NCBI RefSeq assembly: GCF_000430025.1
Contig: NZ_AUCZ01000014.1
Span: forward strand, 24,455-88,454
Reading direction: 5' to 3'
Origin: Flavobacterium suncheonense GH29-5 = DSM 17707
GTDB lineage: Bacteria > Bacteroidota > Bacteroidia > Flavobacteriales > Flavobacteriaceae
DNA: 64,000 bases
Made by a program: the position numbers and the translations under genes. Below the pieces are notes generated by a model. The model saw nothing but the letters and a program-made list of their open reading frames with translations, had not been told where the DNA came from and searched no databases. Shown here one piece after another: positions 1 to 8,546 of the stretch (the stretch's first letter is position 1; each line of letters begins with the position of its first letter).

Positions 1-1050
1 ATGCAGTGATTCATCGGTAACCGCAACTTCTGCTCCCAGTTTGGTCAACTCGTTTTTCAGGGCTTCCAGACGATCGGTTTCTTTGATTTTCAAGGTGTGC
101 AAGCCGGACAAATCACAGCCGATTCCTAGTCCAAAACACGTTACTGCAATAGTTTGGGCTATATCGGGACAATTGTTTAGTTGAAGGTTCACTGTTGACC
201 GTTCGCAGATTTTTACCTTAGAAAGGGTAATGGTACTGTTTTCGTTAAAAAGGGTTTCCACGCCAAAATCCCGATAAATTTCAACCAAAACCGCATCGCC
301 CTGTAAACTGTTTTTCTTGTAACTCGACAAAGTAATTTGAGTTCCAATTTCAGATAAAGCCACAATCGAATACCAGTACGAAGCTGAACTCCAATCGCTT
401 TCCACCGTTATCTGCTGCTTTCGGACCGAGATTTTGGGATTGACTTTAATACGATTGCCTTCAAAAGAAGTTTCAACACCGATCGTTTCAAGTAACGCCA
501 AGGTCATTTTTATATAGGGAACAGAGGTGATTTTACCTTCCAAAGTTACTTCCAGACCGTTTGCTAATTTCGGGGCAATCAGCAGCAAGGCTGAAATATA
601 CTGACTGCTTACATGGGCCGGCAACGAAACACAGCTTTGCGTTAACTTTTTTCCTTTGATTTTAATCGGCGGAAAACCTTCAGTTTCCTCATATGAAATA
701 TCAGCGCCTAATTGTTGTAACGCTTCCACCAGAATTTGTATCGGACGTTCTTTCATGCGCGAAGAACCTGTCAACAACACTTCTTTCCCTTCCTGAAGGG
801 CAAAAAAAGCCGTCAGAAAACGCATGGCGGTTCCGGCGTGATGCACGTTAACAGCTCTTGGGTTTTCCAACGGCGCTTCCAAAGCTTTTTGCATTACTGC
901 CGAATCTTCAGAGTTTGAAAGATTGGCAATCGTTATAGTTGAATACAAAGCACGCAAAAGCAACAATCGGTTCGTCTCTGATTTACTTCCCGTTATTCGG
1001 ACTTCCGACGGTTGACTTTTGACTGTTGACTTTTGGAGATGCAAATGCAA
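1..1050 (-). CDS. aroA: 3-phosphoshikimate 1-carboxyvinyltransferase (EPSP synthase), C-terminus cut by window edge
   Basis: Translating the minus strand from about 1050 to the window edge gives an uninterrupted EPSP synthase-like protein. Recognisable stretches are ITGSKSETNRLLLLRAL at the N-terminus (substrate loop), HHAGTAMRFLTAFFA (the usual NAGTAMR region) and, near position 60, LKIKETDRLEALKNEL. The enzyme joins PEP to shikimate-3-phosphate in the shikimate pathway; a DAHP synthase lies about 2 kb away on the same strand. There is no ATG at the 5' end. The first usable codon after the in-frame TAG at 1052-1054 is TTG at 1048-1050 (or TTG at 1042-1044). The stop lies outside the window, so about 350 residues are visible. 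Confidence 0.9.
   Translation of the reverse strand, partial: MHLHLQKSTVKSQPSEVRITGSKSETNRLLLLRALYSTITIANLSNSEDSAVMQKALEAPLENPRAVNVHHAGTAMRFLTAFFALQEGKEVLLTGSSRMKERPIQILVEALQQLGADISYEETEGFPPIKIKGKKLTQSCVSLPAHVSSQYISALLLIAPKLANGLEVTLEGKITSVPYIKMTLALLETIGVETSFEGNRIKVNPKISVRKQQITVESDWSSASYWYSIVALSEIGTQITLSSYKKNSLQGDAVLVEIYRDFGVETLFNENSTITLSKVKICERSTVNLQLNNCPDIAQTIAVTCFGLGIGCDLSGLHTLKIKETDRLEALKNELTKLGAEVAVTDESLH
1008..1040. repeat. Degenerate heptamer repeat inside the aroA 5' end
   Basis: On the minus strand the segment reads as consecutive 7-nt units AAAGTCA, ACAGTCA, AAAGTCA, ACCGTCG, GAAGTCC. It occupies the first codons of aroA. The same 7-nt periodicity recurs at 8.55, 12.31, 41.84 and 51.92 kb. 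Confidence 0.55.
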
Positions 1051-1051
1051 A

Positions 1052-1381
1052 CTATTTCAGTTTTTCGTTGTTGTGATGACGGTCGTGATCGCGTTTGGTT
1101 TTCAAGTCCATCTTCTTGTCGAAAGCGGCTTGCAGATCGACACCGGTCTGGTTGGCCAAACACAACACCACGAAAACCACATCGGCCAGTTCTTCGCCTA
1201 AATCTTTATTTTTATCGCTCTCCTTTTCGGATTGTTCTCCGTAACGGCGCGCAATGATTCGGGCTACTTCGCCTACTTCTTCGGTAAGCTGCGCCATGTT
1301 GGTCAGTTCGTTAAAATAGCGGACGCCGTGGTTTTTGATCCAGTTGTCTACTTCTAATTGCGCATTTTTTAAATTCATCAC
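1052..1381 (-). CDS. MazG-like nucleotide pyrophosphohydrolase
   Basis: A 109-residue all-alpha protein of the MazG/dUTPase-like NTP pyrophosphohydrolase superfamily. It carries the paired metal-binding motifs EExxE (residues 34-38, in LTEEVGEVARII) and ExxD (residues 64-67, in GEELADVVFVV). Such proteins hydrolyse nucleoside triphosphates, often damaged or non-canonical ones, to monophosphate and pyrophosphate; the substrate cannot be told from sequence. The start overlaps the end of dtd by 4 nt and the stop abuts aroA, so rsgA-dtd-this gene-aroA probably form one transcript. The protein opens with two Met codons and either could be used. Confidence 0.85.
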   Translation of the reverse strand: MMNLKNAQLEVDNWIKNHGVRYFNELTNMAQLTEEVGEVARIIARRYGEQSEKESDKNKDLGEELADVVFVVLCLANQTGVDLQAAFDKKMDLKTKRDHDRHHNNEKLK

Positions 1382-1830
1382 TCTTTATTTTTCGTATCAA
1401 TAATAATCGTCACAGGGCCGTCATTCACAAGTGCTACTTTCATGTCTGCTCCAAATTCACCGATTTGTACTTTTTTACCCAGTTCGGTTTCCATTTGCTT
1501 TACAAAACTTTCATACATCGGAATGGCAATATCCGGTTTTGATGCTTTGATATAGGAAGGCCGATTGCCCTTTTTCGTGGAAGCGTGCAGGGTAAACTGA
1601 CTCACCACAATCACCTCGCCGTCGACCTCTTTAACAGAAAGATTCATCACTCCGTTTTCATCGCCAAAAATGCGGAGGTTGGCAATTTTTGCCGCTAACC
1701 AATTGCGATCTTCCTGCGAGGAAGCGTCTTCAATGCCCACCAAAATCAGGAGGCCTTTTTTAATTTCGGCGACTTTTTTTCCTTCAATGGTTACAGATGC
1801 TTCGGAAACTCTTTGTATTACAGCTTTCAA
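1378..1830 (-). CDS. dtd: D-aminoacyl-tRNA deacylase
   Basis: A 150-residue protein of normal DTD length. It shows the two active-site signatures of the family, SQFTL (residues 77-81) and NDGPVT (136-141, the GPVT cross-subunit motif). It hydrolyses D-aminoacyl-tRNAs, and glycyl-tRNA(Ala), in the cytoplasm as a translation quality-control step, acting as a dimer. It lies 15 nt downstream of rsgA and overlaps the MazG-like gene by 4 nt, which suggests translational coupling. Confidence 0.93.
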   Translation of the reverse strand: MKAVIQRVSEASVTIEGKKVAEIKKGLLILVGIEDASSQEDRNWLAAKIANLRIFGDENGVMNLSVKEVDGEVIVVSQFTLHASTKKGNRPSYIKASKPDIAIPMYESFVKQMETELGKKVQIGEFGADMKVALVNDGPVTIIIDTKNKE

Positions 1831-1845
1831 GGATTGAATTAAAAT

Positions 1846-2826
1846 TTAGGATTGTCTTGTTTCGTCACTGGCTTTGCGGTCTGCCGCGTAATCGTCGCCG
1901 CGGTAATTTTCATCGTCGCCTTCTAAAATCTGCAGGTAACTTTTGTAACGCGACCAGGCGATTTCATCTTTTTCCAACGCGGCTTTCACGGCACAATGCG
2001 GCTCTTCTTTGTGCAGGCAGTTGTTGAATTTACACTGGTCTTTCAAGGCGAAAAATTCCGGAAAATAATCGCCTATTTCCTGTTTTTCCATGTCGACAAT
2101 CCCGAAACCGCGAATTCCCGGGGTATCGATAATTTTGGCGCCGAACGACAAATCGAACATTTCGGCAAAAGTAGTCGTATGCTGTCCTTGCTGATGTTGC
2201 TCGGAGATCTCTTTTGTTTTGAGATTCAGTGTCGGTTCCAAAGCATTGACTAAAGTCGATTTTCCTACACCGGAATGGCCTGAAAACATCGAAACTTTAC
2301 CTTTCATCATAGCTTTCAGCTCCTCCAATCCTTTGTTTTGCTGGGCCGAAACCCGCAAACATTTATACCCGATTTGCGAATAAATGTATTGCAGATAAAG
2401 CTGTTCGTCTAAGGTCGCTTCGTCGTAGGTGTCGATCTTGTTGAAAATCAAAACCGCTTCTATTCCGTAGGCTTCGGCAGTGACTAAAAAACGGTCGATG
2501 AAGCTCGTAGTGGTTGGCGGATTGTTAATCGTCACCAAAAGAAATACAACATCAATATTGGTGGCGATAATATGGGTTTGTTTCGACAGGTTCACCGATT
2601 TTCGGACGATGTAATTTTTACGGTCGTGAATGTTGGTGATTACTCCGGTAGTCACATCGGCCGTATCCTCCAGTTCATAATCGACTATATCGCCAACGGC
2701 AATCGGATTGGTGCTTTTGATCCCTTTCATGCGGAATTTCCCCTTGATGCGGCATTCTAAAAAATTGCCTGCTTCGGTTTTTACGGTATACCAGCTTCCG
2801 GTTGATTTATAAACTGTTCCTGTCAT
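1846..2826 (-). CDS. rsgA: Ribosome small subunit-dependent GTPase RsgA
   Basis: Circularly permuted GTPase of 30S ribosome assembly. The motif order is N-terminal OB fold, then the G4 motif FNKIDT, then the P-loop GHSGVGKST, then the G3 motif DTPG. A C-terminal Zn knuckle follows (Cys-x5-Cys-x-His-x5-Cys, within CKFNNCLHKEEPHC). I start at the ATG at 2826 (MTGTVYKSTGSWY), the conserved family start, not the in-frame ATG at 2853. A TAnnTTTG element at 2832-2839 also lies between the two, so the longer start would probably not be transcribed. About 326 residues. Confidence 0.92.
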   Translation of the reverse strand: MTGTVYKSTGSWYTVKTEAGNFLECRIKGKFRMKGIKSTNPIAVGDIVDYELEDTADVTTGVITNIHDRKNYIVRKSVNLSKQTHIIATNIDVVFLLVTINNPPTTTSFIDRFLVTAEAYGIEAVLIFNKIDTYDEATLDEQLYLQYIYSQIGYKCLRVSAQQNKGLEELKAMMKGKVSMFSGHSGVGKSTLVNALEPTLNLKTKEISEQHQQGQHTTTFAEMFDLSFGAKIIDTPGIRGFGIVDMEKQEIGDYFPEFFALKDQCKFNNCLHKEEPHCAVKAALEKDEIAWSRYKSYLQILEGDDENYRGDDYAADRKASDETRQS

Positions 2827-2831
2827 GAGTG

Positions 2832-2839
2832 CAAAGATA
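2832..2839 (-). promoter_or_regulatory. Putative TAnnTTTG promoter element for rsgA
   Basis: TATCTTTG on the minus strand, only 5 nt from the ATG at 2826. A -33 TTG at the usual spacing is not evident. If functional, the mRNA would be leaderless or nearly so. Confidence 0.4.
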
Positions 2840-2857
2840 TAATTTCTGAACAAAGCA

Positions 2858-3943
2858 TTATTTCTCCCGAATCACTTTTTCCTGATGGCTGATACTCTCC
2901 TGATGCACCGCTTTAAACAGTTTCAGAATGAATTCCTCGCTCAGTCCTTTCTGTTCGCCTTCCTCAATCATTTTTTCCAGAATCTGATGCCAACGGGTGC
3001 TTTGCAAAACGGCCACGTTCTTTTCCTTTTTAAGCAAGCCGATCTGTTCGGCCACTTTCATGCGCTTGGCCAGTATATTGATGATTTTGCTGTCTATTTC
3101 GTCAATTTGGGCGCGCAATCCGGCTAATTTCTGATTGTAATCATCGGCATCATCGGTGGCTTTGCGGATTTTTAAATCGATGAAAATCTGCTTTAAAGCG
3201 TCCGGGGTAACCTGTTGTGCGGCATCGCTCCAAGCCTTATCGGGATTGCAATGGGTTTCAATCATCAAACCATCGTAATTCAGGTCTAAAGCTTGCTGCG
3301 ACACTTCTAAAATCATATCCCGTCTGCCCGATATATGCGACGGATCGCAAATAAGCGGCAGATCCGGAAAACGGCTTTGTAATTCGATGGCCAACTGCCA
3401 TTCGGGAATGTTGCGGTATTTCGTTTTCTCGTAGGTTGAAAATCCTCTGTGAATGACACCCAGTTTTTTAATTCCGGCATTGTACAAGCGCTCCAAACCG
3501 CCTAACCACAAGGAAAGGTCTGGATTGACCGGGTTTTTCAACAGGACAATTTTATCGGTATTTTTTAAAGCATCGGCAATTTCCTGCACCGCAAACGGAT
3601 TCACCGTAGTACGGGCACCAATCCATAAAACGTCAATGTCGTGTTCCAATGCTAATTTTACGTGTTGCGCATTGGCCACTTCCACGGCAAGCAACAGCCC
3701 TGTTTCTGCTTTGGCTTTTTGCAGCCACTTCAGCCCGATTTCCCCAACGCCTTCAAATCCGCCCGGACGGGTTCTCGGTTTCCAGATTCCTGCTCTGAAA
3801 ATAGATACATCCGAATCTTTCAGTTCGCGGGCAACGGCCAAAACCTGCTCCTCGGTTTCCGCACTGCAGGGGCCGGCAATTACTAACGGATGGGACAACT
3901 GAAAAGCCTCCAGCCAGTTACGCATTGATTTATTGTTTTCCAT
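2858..3943 (-). CDS. Bifunctional 3-deoxy-7-phosphoheptulonate synthase / chorismate mutase
   Basis: A 361-residue fusion. Residues 1 to about 255 are a DAHP synthase of the KDO8P-synthase-like type (GPCSAE near 24-29, FRAGIWKPRTRPGGFEG, later CDPSHISGRRD). Residues about 268-361 are an AroQ-type helical chorismate mutase (LRAQIDEIDSKIINILAKRM, then EQIGLLKKEK). It catalyses the first step of the shikimate pathway and the branch to prephenate; fused mutase domains of this kind commonly mediate feedback control by tyrosine or phenylalanine. Located 4 nt upstream of the longer rsgA frame. Its own promoter is visible at 3951-3979. Confidence 0.93.
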   Translation of the reverse strand: MENNKSMRNWLEAFQLSHPLVIAGPCSAETEEQVLAVARELKDSDVSIFRAGIWKPRTRPGGFEGVGEIGLKWLQKAKAETGLLLAVEVANAQHVKLALEHDIDVLWIGARTTVNPFAVQEIADALKNTDKIVLLKNPVNPDLSLWLGGLERLYNAGIKKLGVIHRGFSTYEKTKYRNIPEWQLAIELQSRFPDLPLICDPSHISGRRDMILEVSQQALDLNYDGLMIETHCNPDKAWSDAAQQVTPDALKQIFIDLKIRKATDDADDYNQKLAGLRAQIDEIDSKIINILAKRMKVAEQIGLLKKEKNVAVLQSTRWHQILEKMIEEGEQKGLSEEFILKLFKAVHQESISHQEKVIREK

Positions 3944-3950
3944 ACGGCTA

Positions 3951-3979
3951 CAAAATTAGGCTTTGCGGAGGAATTTCAA
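3951..3979 (-). promoter_or_regulatory. Promoter for the DAHP synthase gene (TTG-N18-TAATTTTG)
   Basis: The minus strand has TTG (3977-3979), an 18-nt spacer and TAATTTTG (3951-3958), matching the Bacteroidota -33/-7 pattern. Only 7 nt separate the element from the ATG, implying a very short or absent 5' UTR. Confidence 0.55.
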
Positions 3980-4154
3980 GCAAAAAAATCCCGATAAATG
4001 ATTCCGATTGGCTATTCCGGAGTAGATTTAAGATTTCAGCATATCCCAACCAAATTACTTCAGGATTTTGAAGAGTCGTGTTTCGTTGTGACAATTGTAA
4101 AAATTATTGGTTTTATTTAAACATTTCGGTTTCCGAAACATTCATTTATTTTGT

Positions 4155-4162
4155 TACTTTTG
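4155..4162 (+). promoter_or_regulatory. Putative TAnnTTTG promoter element for gldA
   Basis: TACTTTTG followed by C, 17 nt before the gldA ATG at 4179. No clear -33 TTG is present at 17-20 nt spacing. Confidence 0.45.
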
Positions 4163-4178
4163 CTTCAAATCGCGAATT

Positions 4179-5078
4179 ATGTCTATTGAAGTTCAGAATA
4201 TTTCCAAAAATTACGGCCAGCAGAAAGCACTGGACAGCGTATCATTTTCAGTAAAAAAAGGGGAAATCGTTGATTTTTTAGGTCCGAACGGCGCCGGAAA
4301 ATCGACTCTGATGAAAATTTTAACCACCTATCTTACTGCCGATGAAGGAACGGCTTCCGTAAACGGACACAATGTGGCCGATTCGCAAAAAGATGTGCAA
4401 AAATCAGTAGGTTATCTGCCGGAGCACAACCCTTTGTATCTGGATTTGTACGTTAAAGAATATCTGGCTTTTAATGCCGATGTGTACAAAGTTGCCAAAT
4501 CCCGTATTGACGAAGTGGTTGCTCTTACCGGACTAACTCCGGAAAGTCATAAAAAAATCGGAGAACTTTCGAAAGGTTACCGTCAGCGTGTAGGCTTGGC
4601 TACGGCCTTGCTGCACAATCCGGAAGTCCTTATTTTAGACGAACCCACAACGGGTCTGGACCCGAATCAGTTGGTGGAAATCCGTGATTTGATTAAGAAT
4701 ATCGGAAAAGACAAAACGGTTTTCCTTTCCACACACATCATGCAGGAAGTGGAAGCGATTTGCGACCGCGTGATCATCATCAACAATGGTAAAATTGTTA
4801 CGGACAAAAACCTGGAAAAATTAGTTACCGAAGTGGAAGAACAGGTAATCGAAGTGGAATTTGACCAACCAATTACCGAAGAAATCCTAGCCGAACTTCC
4901 TCAGATTCACAGCTATAAAAACATTCAGAACAACATCTGGGAGCTGACTTTTAAAACCGAAGAAGACATGCGTCCGAACGTTTTCGACTTCGCACAAAAC
5001 AAAAGTTTACGCACACTTCAGCTTACTTTGAAAAGCAAAAACCTGGAACAGATTTTCCGCGAAAAAACCAAAAAATAA
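4179..5078 (+). CDS. gldA: Gliding-motility ABC transporter ATP-binding protein GldA
   Basis: A 299-residue ABC ATPase with Walker A GPNGAGKST (about residues 36-44), signature LSKGYRQR, Walker B LILDEPTTGLDP and switch His in STHIM. The sequence matches the GldA branch known from Flavobacterium, where GldA is thought to work with the membrane proteins GldF and GldG in gliding. gldF/gldG are not next to it here, as in other flavobacteria where gldA is unlinked. I start at MSIEVQNISKNYG (4179); the in-frame upstream ATG at 4107 precedes the promoter element. The gene converges on the GIN-domain gene with a 4-nt gap and no evident terminator. Confidence 0.88.
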   Translation: MSIEVQNISKNYGQQKALDSVSFSVKKGEIVDFLGPNGAGKSTLMKILTTYLTADEGTASVNGHNVADSQKDVQKSVGYLPEHNPLYLDLYVKEYLAFNADVYKVAKSRIDEVVALTGLTPESHKKIGELSKGYRQRVGLATALLHNPEVLILDEPTTGLDPNQLVEIRDLIKNIGKDKTVFLSTHIMQEVEAICDRVIIINNGKIVTDKNLEKLVTEVEEQVIEVEFDQPITEEILAELPQIHSYKNIQNNIWELTFKTEEDMRPNVFDFAQNKSLRTLQLTLKSKNLEQIFREKTKK

Positions 5079-5082
5079 CCGA

Positions 5083-5823
5083 TTAAGGGTAAACAATGTG
5101 GCCGGTGTAATGCTGTGTTACGTTTACCGTTTCCGGATGGTTTAACAGAACTAAATTTCCGTTGCTGTAAATATCCCCTTCAACCTTCAGAAGCGGTTTT
5201 AAAATCATATCGTTAGAGCTTCGTTGGAACACCTGTATGTTATTGGCTTCCAGATTTCCGCCTTCAAAACGCGGGTCGCCACCGTAAAAATTCACCACTA
5301 CATTTTCAGCATTTCCCCGAATTCGGAAAATCGTGGTATTGTTGTTTTCCACCACTAACTGCTGGCAGTTTACTTCCATTGTAAAAATGTTCGACGCGGT
5401 CTTTCCATAAAGTCCCTGCTGAAGGGTTAATTCCGGGAAATTCAACACTCCGTTTGAAGAAACATTAAATTGGGACGCGGAATAGATTTTTTTTAAATCC
5501 GGAACCGTTACCGTGGCTTTTACCGGTTGCACCGTTCCCAAACTACATTCCAAATTGTTTTTTACATATAGTATGTTATCCGAAACCCGGGCTTCCATTT
5601 CGTCCATGACATTTTCGCCGGCGGAAAGCGTCACCGAAATTTCCGTTCCTTGCTGAACCACCAACTCCACACCTTCACTAATGTTAATTTGTTCAAAAAA
5701 GGGAACTTCCTGAACAACTGTAATGCTATTTCCGGCTTCGCGATAACAGGCCGGCATGAGTTCCGAACTGCAAGAACACAGCAAAAACAAAGTGACAACC
5801 GCAAAAAATAATTTTCTCATCAT
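5083..5823 (-). CDS. Putative auto-transporter adhesin head (GIN/DUF2807) domain lipoprotein
   Basis: A 246-residue exported protein. The N-terminus has MMRKLFFAVVTLFLLCSCSS, a lipoprotein signal with the acylated Cys probably C18. The rest is a repetitive beta-rich domain beginning FFEQINISEGVELVVQQG, which matches the GIN (DUF2807) family thought to form a beta-helical surface head. It starts 2 nt downstream of the PagL-like gene and is probably co-transcribed with it. Function is unknown; a surface or periplasmic adhesin-like role is the family guess. Confidence 0.75.
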   Translation of the reverse strand: MMRKLFFAVVTLFLLCSCSSELMPACYREAGNSITVVQEVPFFEQINISEGVELVVQQGTEISVTLSAGENVMDEMEARVSDNILYVKNNLECSLGTVQPVKATVTVPDLKKIYSASQFNVSSNGVLNFPELTLQQGLYGKTASNIFTMEVNCQQLVVENNNTTIFRIRGNAENVVVNFYGGDPRFEGGNLEANNIQVFQRSSNDMILKPLLKVEGDIYSNGNLVLLNHPETVNVTQHYTGHIVYP

Positions 5824-5825
5824 CT

Positions 5826-6917
5826 TTATAATCTTAACCCGACACCAAATTCAATCGCTTCCGCTCTGGAAATATGCGTTTTCAGGCTCACACCTGCCGA
5901 AATATTTTTGGTTATATAGTATTTCGCTCCCAAGCGCTGATACACTTTTCCAAACTTATTGGACGGATCGTACACATAATAGCCCATTTGCGTATCTATC
6001 GCTAATTTATTGATAAAAAGTTCATGTCCGGCAAAAACACCGACTCTTCGGTAATCCGCATTCGGGTCGTGATGCAGTTCAAAATAGGCAATCGCTTCAT
6101 ATCGGATAAATTCCCGCAGATACTCCATCCAGAAAACATCGGCACCGAACTGCAAGGCACTTTTCTGATTGATACGCTTGTCTACATACAACGAGGCCAC
6201 GTAAAACGGATACTGCCCGCTGTTGATCACATCACTTTCATTCACACCGGTCCGGAATACGGCATTGTAACGGAGCGGTTCCGTAAATTTCTCTTTTTCA
6301 TGCGGAATATACGCAACAGAATCTTTGGTAACCAACTCGTAATTCAGCCCTATGTTAAACGCAATGGTGTTGGTACTGGTGTTCGGCGCGTGCAAATTAG
6401 CGTTGGAATGGTGCACGAAATTCATTCCCGCCTGCACACCAAGCCCTTTCCAGATGTTCGGCTTGTGATAATTGAGCATAAAATAAGTCGAAGGCATATA
6501 ATGCATCCCGTAGGCCTGATTTCGGTAGTTCGTTTCCCGGTCGTACGGATTGGTATTATACGCAATCCCTTGACCGACACGCAATTGCAACCTTCTGTTT
6601 AAAAAATAAAAATTAAAATGACCGTACAAGCCGTACAGATTCCCCAACTCGGGATTTTTATTGTCCTGATACTGAAAAGAAAGTCCGTAATCCGGATAAT
6701 TGTACCAGGCTTCCCATTTTTGGGAACCAAAGGTTTTGCGGTTGAAACTGATGATGCCTCCTTCCGGATGACCTTTAATCAAATGCAGGATATTGGTGTG
6801 ATGCGGCAGAATACTCCCGTAGAAATAGCTGGCATCTATCGAATATTGTTTCAGGTTTTTTTCCTGAGCCAACAACGAAAGTGAAAAAAAGACAAAAACG
6901 TAGGGTAAAAATCGCAT
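5826..6917 (-). CDS. Acyloxyacyl hydrolase / lipid A 3-O-deacylase (PagL-like)
   Basis: A 363-residue outer-membrane beta-barrel with signal peptide MRFLPYVFVFFSLSLLAQ. The motif FVHHSNAN (H169-x-S171) matches the catalytic His-x-Ser of PagL-family deacylases, which remove the 3-O-linked acyl chain of lipid A. It is about twice the length of Pseudomonas PagL, the extra part being additional strands at the C-terminus (about residues 210-363). Together with the adjacent GIN-domain lipoprotein it forms a two-gene envelope unit. Confidence 0.75.
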   Translation of the reverse strand: MRFLPYVFVFFSLSLLAQEKNLKQYSIDASYFYGSILPHHTNILHLIKGHPEGGIISFNRKTFGSQKWEAWYNYPDYGLSFQYQDNKNPELGNLYGLYGHFNFYFLNRRLQLRVGQGIAYNTNPYDRETNYRNQAYGMHYMPSTYFMLNYHKPNIWKGLGVQAGMNFVHHSNANLHAPNTSTNTIAFNIGLNYELVTKDSVAYIPHEKEKFTEPLRYNAVFRTGVNESDVINSGQYPFYVASLYVDKRINQKSALQFGADVFWMEYLREFIRYEAIAYFELHHDPNADYRRVGVFAGHELFINKLAIDTQMGYYVYDPSNKFGKVYQRLGAKYYITKNISAGVSLKTHISRAEAIEFGVGLRL

Positions 6918-6970
6918 TGTGTTTTTTGAAAATCAGGCAAATATAAGAGAATATTCTTCCTCTGAAAACA

Positions 6971-7002
6971 AAAAAAACCGATTTGAAATTTCAAATCGGT
7001 TT
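6971..7002 (-). terminator. Rho-independent terminator after the TPR-like gene
   Basis: Perfect 28-nt palindrome (6975-7002, arms AAACCGATTTGAAA and its complement) with a run of T on the minus strand. It sits just downstream of the gene ending at 7023, separating it from the PagL-like gene. Confidence 0.8.
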
Positions 7003-7022
7003 GTACATACTGTATAATTTTG

Positions 7023-7457
7023 TTATCGCATCAACTCTGCATATGCTCTTTGGTCAAACTGACGGTTTTTCAACAGATAAGCGCGATGCAACTCATGGTA
7101 CTCCAACACCATCACCGCCTTTACGCTTACCATAAAGTCTTTTTTCAAAACCGCATTGGCCGTTAAATTTTCAATCGTTGCCCCGTAATTTTTTACCGCG
7201 GCTTTCACAAACTTAAGTGCACTGCGTTCGTCACCGGACTCAAAAAAACAATCCGAAATCTCATAACAAATTGCCTGAGCCGTTTCTTTCTCATTTTCTT
7301 TTTCCTTTAACGCTTTTAGATAATATTTTACTGCCATTTTATAGTCCGCTTCCTGTTTGAACTTGCGGGCCGTTTCTATATTTATGATGTATTCGTTAGC
7401 CAACATGTTGGCAGTGGCAGCGAAGAAGAAAACCAGCAGGAGTAGTATTTTTTTCAT
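7023..7457 (-). CDS. Small secreted TPR-like protein of unknown function
   Basis: A 144-residue protein with a clear signal peptide (MKKILLLLVFFFAATANMLA). Two helix pairs follow that look like tetratricopeptide repeats: ARKFKQEADYKMAVKYYLKAL (about residues 30-50, given in part) and CYEISDCFFESGDERSALKF. TPR proteins mediate protein-protein contacts; no partner can be named. Monocistronic, closed by the terminator at 6971-7002. Confidence 0.65.
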   Translation of the reverse strand: MKKILLLLVFFFAATANMLANEYIINIETARKFKQEADYKMAVKYYLKALKEKENEKETAQAICYEISDCFFESGDERSALKFVKAAVKNYGATIENLTANAVLKKDFMVSVKAVMVLEYHELHRAYLLKNRQFDQRAYAELMR

Positions 7458-7583
7458 AATCGTAGCTTTTGGGGTTGTACAATTGTTGAATCCTTATAAA
7501 GATAGAAATTATTTTGAACAAAACAACATCTTTTATATAAAAAATAAACAAAATAACAAATTAAACCACGTTTTGTTACAAAA

Positions 7584-8540
7584 TTAAAAAACCTGCGAAG
7601 CGATTTGACGAATATTCTCCGATTTCCCCATCGAATAATAATGCAGTACCGGAATTCCGGCTTTCTGCAGTTCCTTACTTTGGGCGATACACCATTCGAT
7701 CCCTATTTGCGAAACCGCTTCGTTGTCTTTAGCTTTCACAACTTCCATGATTAAATCGTCCGGCAAATCCACTTTGAAACGGTGCGGAATAAGGTTGAGT
7801 TGTTTTTTGGTCGAAATCGGTTTCAGCCCCGGAATGATGGGCACCGTAATTCCCGCCGCCCGGCATTTGTCTACGAACTCAAAGAATTTTTTATTGTCGA
7901 AAAACATTTGCGTGATGATGTAATCCGCGCCGTTTTTGATTTTCTGCTTTAAGAAATAAATGTCACTGTCCAGACTCGGTGCTTCCATGTGCTTTTCAGG
8001 ATAACCCGCCACACCGATACAGAAATTGGTTTTGTTGGTGTTCTGCAAATCAGCATCCAGATAAATTCCGTTGTTCAGGTTGTTGATTTGCGTAACCAGT
8101 TCCGAAGCATAGGAATGTCCTTCTTTTTCGGGTTTGAAATAGATTTCGCTTTTTACGGCATCGCCTCGTAAAGCCACTACGTTGTCAATCCCGAGAAAAT
8201 CCATGTCGATTAAAAAATTCTCGGTATCTTCTTTGGTAAAACCACCACAGAGAATATGCGGAATGGCATCTACCTGATATTTATTCTGAATCGCCGAACA
8301 AATCCCAACCGTTCCCGGACGTTTTTTTACGATTTTCTTTTCCAGCAAACCGTTGGGCAATTCTTTGAATTCATACTCCTCACGATGATAGGTCACATCA
8401 ATAAAGGGCGGCTTAAATTCCATTAACGGTTCGATGTTATCAAAAATACATTGAATATTCTGTCCTTTTAACGGTGGCAAAATCTCAAACGAGAATAGCG
8501 ATTTTCCGTTGGCTTTTTCTATATGTTGGGTTACTTTCAT
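7584..8540 (-). CDS. metF: Methylenetetrahydrofolate reductase
   Basis: A 318-residue TIM-barrel flavoprotein. It begins with LFSFEILPPLKGQ (family FEffPP region with the catalytic Glu) and contains VVALRGD (LRGDPP-like folate/FAD motif), GVAGYPEKH, DYIITQMFFDN and VPIIPGLKPI. It reduces 5,10-methylene-THF to 5-methyl-THF, the methyl donor for MetH, whose genes lie directly upstream on the same strand. The roughly 100-nt gap to metH is filled by an inverted heptamer array. Confidence 0.95.
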   Translation of the reverse strand: MKVTQHIEKANGKSLFSFEILPPLKGQNIQCIFDNIEPLMEFKPPFIDVTYHREEYEFKELPNGLLEKKIVKKRPGTVGICSAIQNKYQVDAIPHILCGGFTKEDTENFLIDMDFLGIDNVVALRGDAVKSEIYFKPEKEGHSYASELVTQINNLNNGIYLDADLQNTNKTNFCIGVAGYPEKHMEAPSLDSDIYFLKQKIKNGADYIITQMFFDNKKFFEFVDKCRAAGITVPIIPGLKPISTKKQLNLIPHRFKVDLPDDLIMEVVKAKDNEAVSQIGIEWCIAQSKELQKAGIPVLHYYSMGKSENIRQIASQVF

Positions 8541-8546
8541 TTTAAA

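Noticed and set aside
4107..4178. N-terminal extension of GldA from the upstream ATG
   Set aside because: It precedes the TAnnTTTG element and reads as unlikely protein; the ABC domain begins at 4179.
5756..6884. Plus-strand frames opposite the PagL-like gene
   Set aside because: They are antisense shadows; the minus-strand barrel with signal peptide and HxS motif explains the region.
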